Below, piece after piece: positions 58,018-64,000 of a DNA stretch of 64,000 nucleotides (within the stretch, counting starts at the first letter, position 1; each line of letters opens with the position of its first letter). Under the pieces are notes generated by a model, which was not told where the DNA came from, searched no databases, and saw nothing but the letters and a program-made list of their open reading frames with translations. The stretch is from Zingiber officinale. Taxonomy: Eukaryota; Streptophyta; Magnoliopsida; Zingiberales; Zingiberaceae. The DNA lies in contig NC_055988.1 in NCBI RefSeq assembly GCF_018446385.1, positions 165,118,209 to 165,182,208 on the forward strand. Direction: 5' to 3'. The position numbers and the translations under genes are program-made.

Positions 58018-59530
58018 TGATCAACCCGATTTTATCGTGAAATAGGTATCAAAAGAATTAAGTAACCAAATTCATTCTACACTAATGTAGCATAGAGATG
58101 ACTCGGGTCGTCTCCCAACGAATGCAACAGTAGGTGATAAACTCAGGATTGAATGTTATTGCTTGGTATTTTGAAGTTTAAATGGGGAGTCTGGGTTTTG
58201 GGTTCTAATACTAAGAAATGAAAAGCAATGCACGTGATAAGAACCTAACCTAGCCTAGACTACAATGGAAGAACAGGAAAGACAACATGAAGAGAATAAA
58301 GCATTTAATGATCCTAAAGCATGAAACAAAAGAAACCTATATCATTTAACAAAGCCTAATCTGATCTAAACTAATTGCATCTACATGAAGAACAAGCATC
58401 AAAGAAACAATAAGCACTCAACTAACTAAAGCATTGCAAGAATTTAACGAACTTAAATGCAACAATCAGAGTAACACGAATGGTTGAGGAATTTCATCAG
58501 ACACATTGAAAGCATCCTCAAAACAGACCCAGATACATGAAATCCGAAACATGGGGAATTCAAGTCAATTACAATTCAACCAACAATAATTCATACCAGA
58601 ATTAAAACATGAAAACAAGCAAGCAATCAATACATCGAAGGAAGTATCGAATTTCAGAATGGAGCTTACAACCAAGCTATGGCTTCTCCATGCTAAGATC
58701 GGATCAAGATCAAGCAGAATAACTCGGTGTTGATGATGATCGGGCAGAGCTTCAATCGGAGATGAATGCTGAAGATGATGGAATGACAGAACAGAATTTC
58801 AAAGGAAATGGTAAAACCCTATCTCCTTCGTAACTCTGACCTTCTTCCTCTCATATCGGAACCGATCAGGGAAGAAGAAGGATGGCTTGCAGCTTCGCTG
58901 TTTCTTCTTCCTCGCCCGAAGTCGCGGCAGAGTTGGAAATCAGATGGTTGAAGTGGCGTCGCCGGTTAGCGACAGGTGGATGATGACCGGAGGAAGGGAC
59001 GCCCTTGACCTCTCTTGACCGCCAGCGGTGGAAGGTGGATCGGGTTCGCCGGAGCAGGATCGCGCCTCCTCTGTTTGACGCGAGCACTGTACTATGGAAG
59101 ATTGACGGAAAACACGGTAGTTTCTCCCTTTTAAATTTGATCTCAGATCTGCACGGACGGCCCAGAATTCTCCAGATATGATCCAACGGCTGAATCGATT
59201 CAGATCTAGGATCTGAAACTCCAGATCTTGATAAATGGCTAGGATCTGCTCTCCCTTGACTTGGATGGACCATATCTCCAATAGATGGCTCAAATCTCTC
59301 CTGATCTTGGATTGACGGTCTAAATTGCTTTAGAGTTTTATCTTTTCAATCAAGATTAGATTTGAGTCTAAATTTGATCTGATCTGATCGAGTCCTTGGC
59401 CCCTTTGATCCCCTACAAAGACCGCATTCAAATGTTAGTCATAATTCCAAAAATAAGAGATAATGTGCATTAAAATCTAAAAAAATATACAAATCTTAAC
59501 ATATGATATAAATGCGGATCTAAACACACA
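58018..59530 (-). mobile_element. Athila-like LTR 2, lacking its first ~60 bp
   Basis: Collinear with LTR 1 from GATCTAAACACACA (59530) to GGGTTGATCA (58018). The TGATAACG start is missing; instead the sequence jumps into element internal DNA. The LTR serves as the 5' LTR of the 52831-58017 region and sits where the 3' LTR of the next element should be. Confidence 0.85.
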
Positions 59531-60535
59531 TGGAGAATCACACATGGAGAATTTATTTAAAATCAATTGCTATATAGACCAAACAAAGTATAGGGAAGAC
59601 AAAACAAAGTGTAAAATATGCATACAAAGTATAAAAGTAAAGTATGAAGTAAAGAAAAGCATAAAGTGAAAGGAAAAATAAAGAACAGACTCCCCTTTAT
59701 TTCGGGCAGTTGAAGAAGATTTAGAAGTAGGAGCCACGCTGGTAGTGGAATGATCCTTCTTGGTGGTTGGAGCCGGTTAAGGTACAAAATCTAAGCTGGA
59801 GGTGGAATACTAAGAATTGACGTAACCACCTCTCCTTCTACCATTTTCTCCTTAAAAGTTCTCCCTAAAGGTTGTAGGCGGTTCAATTGAAGCAACCACT
59901 CTGGAAGTCTATGCAAATGGAAAGTATAAATCTCCTGCACGCGTGCAGGGTAAGAAAAAGATGAAATAATTTCAATCTCTATCAAACATGTATCTAAAAA
60001 TGAATTACAATCAACAAAATCAATTACTGGTACCTCTATGAAATTTTCTAATGAATCACAAGAAATACTAACCTTGTCATGTTGAAAGGTACCGAGAGGT
60101 CCTAGAATGGTGACTATGGTCTCCTCATCATCAAATAATAGCTCAAACTCTGCTCAGATGATTCTTGGGGTATATTGCTTTCAATGTGCAATCCCTACAC
60201 TTACATCATCAACATCTAGTTCACGTGATTGTGCAACTAGGAGAGATGATTCTTGGGGTATTGCTTCCACTATGCAATCCCCTACACTCTCCTCATCATC
60301 AACATCAATACCTGCATCATCAACAACATCTGTAACAACAATAGCAGTAGAGTCAGAAATCCTTATAACTACAGCATCACAATAAGAAATATTAGAGGAG
60401 TCCTGTAGAGTAATGGAAACGAGGTCAGGCCTGTCAAAAACACTACAATCCCTCTTCCCAAGCACCTCGATATCAGTAGGAATGGTCTCATAAGCACTTA
60501 TGGTAACCGGTTATCCATTTCTAAATTGTTGAGGA
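59531..60535 (-). pseudogene. gag: Second copy of Athila-like internal region, gag C-terminal part
   Basis: Nearly identical to 56345-57343. It ends at GTTGAGGAT where the inverted LTR starts. ORFs here (60181-60465, 59563-59985) mirror those of copy 1. About 3.5 kb of 3' internal DNA present in copy 1 is absent. Confidence 0.8.
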
Positions 60536-62799
60536 TGTTGGTTGCTACTCGGAAAATCTAGAGGTTCCACTGTACAAAAATTTTGTACAAAGGTCTGAAC
60601 CTTTTCCTAGCTACCATGTGTTCTTTTAAATTAAATTTTGGATCGCCTGCGGAACTTAACACGTTTGATCCAAAACTTAATCTATTTGTTCTTTAAGGTT
60701 TAGACTTGGATCTCCTGCGGAACTTAACACGTTTGATCCAAATCACCTAAGTTATTAATTCCATTAAATATTAATTTCCATAATTGGTTCCCAGTACTGA
60801 CGTGGCGAGGCACATGGCCTTCTTGGATATGGGAACAACCACCACCGACTAGACAAAACCTTTTATGGAAAGCTAATATTTAATTTCCTAAAATAACTTT
60901 AGGTCAACCAAAAAGAACAATCAAATCACAAGGAAAAGAAAAATAAAAGAACACAACTTGAAAACATATTGAAATACTAGAATCGTAAGCCTCTTGTATT
61001 TGGTATTATTTCCATAAATAACTAGCATGATGCGGAAAGGAAAAATTACTAGTTATACCTTCTAAAAAGACCTCTTGATCTTCTACCGTATTCCTCTTCT
61101 AACCTCGGACGTTGTGTGGGCAACGATCTTCCGAGATGAGAACCACCAAGCACCTTCTTCTTCCTTGCAAGTTTCAGCCACCACAATTCTCCAAGAGAAG
61201 TAAAGGTCCGGCCACCACCACCAAGCTCCAAGGGATGCAAGAAACAAAACCACCTTTCTCTCCTTCTTCTCCTAGCTAGAACCGGCCACCATCAAGAGCT
61301 CCAAGAGAGGTTGCCGCCGGCCATAAGAAGAAGAGAAGAGGAAGAAGCTAGGGCCGGCCACCAAGGAGGAAAAGAGAGGAGAAGAATAATAGAGTTGATC
61401 ACCCGTGAAGGCACCTCTACCCCCTCTTTTATAATCCTTGGTCTTGACAAATAAAAAAGAAAAATTATTTTAATTAAAAAACAATTTTCTTCTTTTAATA
61501 ATAATGGTCGGCCACTTCTAATTCCCCAAAACAAGGAAAATTTAATTCACACAAGAATTAAAACTTCCTAATTTGTTTCTAGAAATTTATAAAAATTTCT
61601 CCAATAATTTTTATCCCTTCATGATTGGTTAATAAAAAGAAAATTTTATAAATTAAAATTCTTCTTTTAAACATGTGGATAATTTCCAAAAGGAAAGTTA
61701 TCTCTAAAAATTAAAATCTCTTTTCAATCTACAAATAAGGAAAGATATCAAATCTTTTCTTAATCTTTTGTAGAAACTAATAAAAGAGAATATTTAATTT
61801 TTAAACTTCTCTTTTAAATTATTATCATGGTTAAAAAGGAAAGTTTTTCTTAAAAATAAAATCTCCTTTCAATCTACAAATAAGGAAAGATTTCAAATCT
61901 TTTCTTAATCTTTTGTAGAAAGCTTTAAAAGGAAAGATTTAATTTTTAAACTCTCTTTTAAAACTATGATATCCACATAAGAAATAATTTAAAAAAATTC
62001 TTTTTAATATGATGTGGCCGGCCACCTAAGCTTGGGCTCCAAGCTATTGGTCGGCCACCTTAAGGCCAACCTTTAGGCTTGGCCGGCCCTAAGCTTGAGC
62101 TTCAAGCTTAGCTTGGCCGGCCCCTATTGGTTGGGTAAGAAGGTGGATATGTGGTGGGTATAAATCTCTATATACAAGAGGCTACGATATGGACCGAGAG
62201 GAGGAATTGGTTTTGGTCTCCCGATAAAATTAAGCATCCCGTGTTCGCCCCGAACACACAACTTAATTTTATCAATAATAATTCATTCCACTAGAGAACT
62301 ATTATTGAACTACCGCACCAATCCCAAATTACATTTTTGGGCTCCTTCTTATTATGAGTGTGTTAGTCTCCCTGTGTTTAAGATATCGAACGCCCACTAA
62401 TTAAGTGAGTTACTGACAACTCATTTAATTAATATCTTAGTCCAAGAGTAGTACCACTCAACCTTATTATCATGTCGGACTAAGTCCACCTGCAGGGTTT
62501 AACATGACAATCCTTATGAGCTCCTCTTGAGGACATTATCAACCTAGTATCTCTAGGACACAGTTTCCTTTTATAATCAACAACACACACTATAAGTGAT
62601 ACCATTTCCCAACTTATCGGGCTTATTGATTTATCGAACTAAATCTCACCCATTGATAAATTAAAGAAATAAATATCAAATATATGTGCTTGTTATTATA
62701 TTAGGATTAAGAGCACACACTTCCATAATAACCGAGGTCTTTGTTTCTTTATAAAGTCAGTATAAAAGAAACGACATCAAATGGTCCTACTCAATACAC
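60536..62799 (-). mobile_element. Inverted, 5'-truncated copy of the 3806-6483 LTR
   Basis: On the plus strand it begins TGTTGGTTGCTACTCGG, the reverse complement of the 3' end of the LTR at 6483. It ends CCTACTCAATACAC, matching 4095 of that LTR, so its first ~290 bp are missing. Palindromes at 62012-62130 differ from those of the first copy. Relative to gag copy 1, about 76 bp (57350-57425) are also missing at the junction. Confidence 0.85.
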
Positions 62800-63391
62800 C
62801 ATGTACAAATCGATCGGCAATAACCCATTATAAAAATGTAGAACAAGCAATTGATCAATGATCTGATGCCGAGGACAACTGGAGCAAAGTTCCTTGAATC
62901 TCTTTCAATATTCATGCAATGTCTCCTCCTTGAATTGTTGAATACCGCGAATCCTCTTCCGCATAGCTATAAAATCATTCTGAACTCTCTGTGGGCTTTG
63001 ATATGCCGGATATGACTCAGTAAACTGACTATGTGCAACCTCGTACCTGAAATATGAATGATCCACCCCATTAGAATTATAGGTATTAGGAAATGACTCA
63101 TACCTATTCTGCTGCTCCATAGGTAGGTAGTACTGATGTTCAGGCCGATAGAATCGAGTCTGAGGCTAATATAATATGGATCCATGGTCAAAGAAATTTC
63201 CTACTCTTATAATGAAACACTAGCAGATAAGATAAGATCAGAAGACACAGGAACATATAAAATCAAACACATGGATATATGAACATTAAAGCATTTACAA
63301 CAATTTTTTTTTTCAAATTTTTATGTAAAAAGAGAAAATCAGTCCTATGTTATCAAACACCGCTAACATTCCCCGGAAACGGCGCTAAATT
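62800..63391 (-). pseudogene. gag: Second copy of Athila-like gag, N-terminal part, and leader
   Basis: Nearly identical to 57425-58017. ORF 63120-62905 ends at the same TGA as copy 1. The PBS is at 63370-63387. Confidence 0.8.
63370..63387 (-). other. Primer-binding site of the second Athila-like copy
   Basis: Same 18-mer on the minus strand as at 57996-58013. Confidence 0.85.
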
Positions 63392-64000
63392 TGATCAACC
63401 CGATTTTATCGTGAAATGGGTATCAAAAGAATTAAGTAACAAAATTCATTCTACACTAATGTAGCATAGAGATGACTCGGGTCGTCTCCCAACGAATGCA
63501 ACAGTAGGTGATAAACTCAGGATTGAATGTTATTGCTTGGTATTTTGAAGTTTAAGTGGGGAGTTTTGGTTTTGGGTTCTAAGACTAAGAAATGAAAAGC
63601 AATGCATGTGATAAGAACCTAACCTAACCTAGACTACAATGGAAGAACAGGAAAGACAACATGAAGAGAATAAAGCATTTAATTATCCTAAAGCATGAAA
63701 CAAAAGAAACCTATATCATTTAACAAAGCCTAATCTGATCTAAACTAATTGCATCTACACGAATAACAAGCATCAAAGAAACAATAAGCACTCAACTAAC
63801 TAAAGCATTGCAAGAATTTAACAAACTTAAATGCAACCATCAGAGTAACACGAATGGTAAAGGAATTTCATCAGACACATTGAAAGAATCCTCAAAATAG
63901 ACTCGGATACATGAGATCTGAAACATGGGGAATTCAAGTCAATTACAATTCAACCAACAATGAATTCATACCAGAATTAAAACATGAACACAAGCAAGCA
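63392..64000 (-). mobile_element. Athila-like LTR 3, cut by the window edge
   Basis: Collinear with LTR 2 from 58018 onward, with scattered substitutions. Its start lies beyond 64000. Confidence 0.85.

Overview
The window is repeat-dense nuclear DNA from a flowering plant, most likely a monocot. The evidence is Athila-type Ty3 elements, SIRE-like Ty1/copia LTRs that end in a poly-C tract followed by a tRNA-iMet primer-binding site, plant-type SINEs ending in T runs, and a neprosin-domain (DUF239) gene with short GT-AG introns. The LTR style resembles what I recall from Zingiberales, but nothing here proves that.

Layout. 1-2193: 3' part of a long Ty3-type LTR, inserted into a broken Athila-like pol (2194-6888). 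That pol is itself split by a 2.7 kb solo LTR (3806-6483, target-site duplication GTTAA). 6.9-10.5 kb: non-coding Athila 3' region. 10.5-18.2 kb: a pile of SIRE-like LTR pieces and one gag-only element (LTR 11015-12087) whose gag carries a Tourist-like MITE and whose pol position is filled by several kb of TTTTAAAA-type sequence. 18.4-25.2 kb: the most gene-like stretch, with a SINE, a neprosin relic, an apparently intact seven-exon neprosin gene (19903-21594), a duplicated gene-fragment segment and a probable solo LTR. 26.3-39.1 kb: a nested pair, in which a complete non-autonomous SIRE-like element (26372-31886, TSD AATAG) sits inside the LTR of another gag-only element, followed by a 2.9 kb Ty3 solo LTR (35246-38132). 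39.5-41.4 kb: an element with 438-bp terminal inverted repeats. 43983-45736: a minus-strand solo LTR (TSD TAAAG). 46.3-51.1 kb: a RING-H2 relic, tandem duplications, and a LINE 3' end containing a SINE. 51259-64000: a minus-strand Athila-like array with three LTRs, two gag regions and no pol, one internal region of which is broken by an inverted copy of the LTR seen at 3806.

The only host gene that looks functional is the neprosin-family gene; the rest is mobile DNA and its debris. The most unusual signal is structural. SIRE-like LTRs of several subfamilies carry tandem units whose stem arms change sequence yet keep pairing (covariation), and also carry subfamily-specific palindrome arrays next to the TATA box. 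At least two gag-only elements have low-complexity TTTTAAAA arrays where pol should be.
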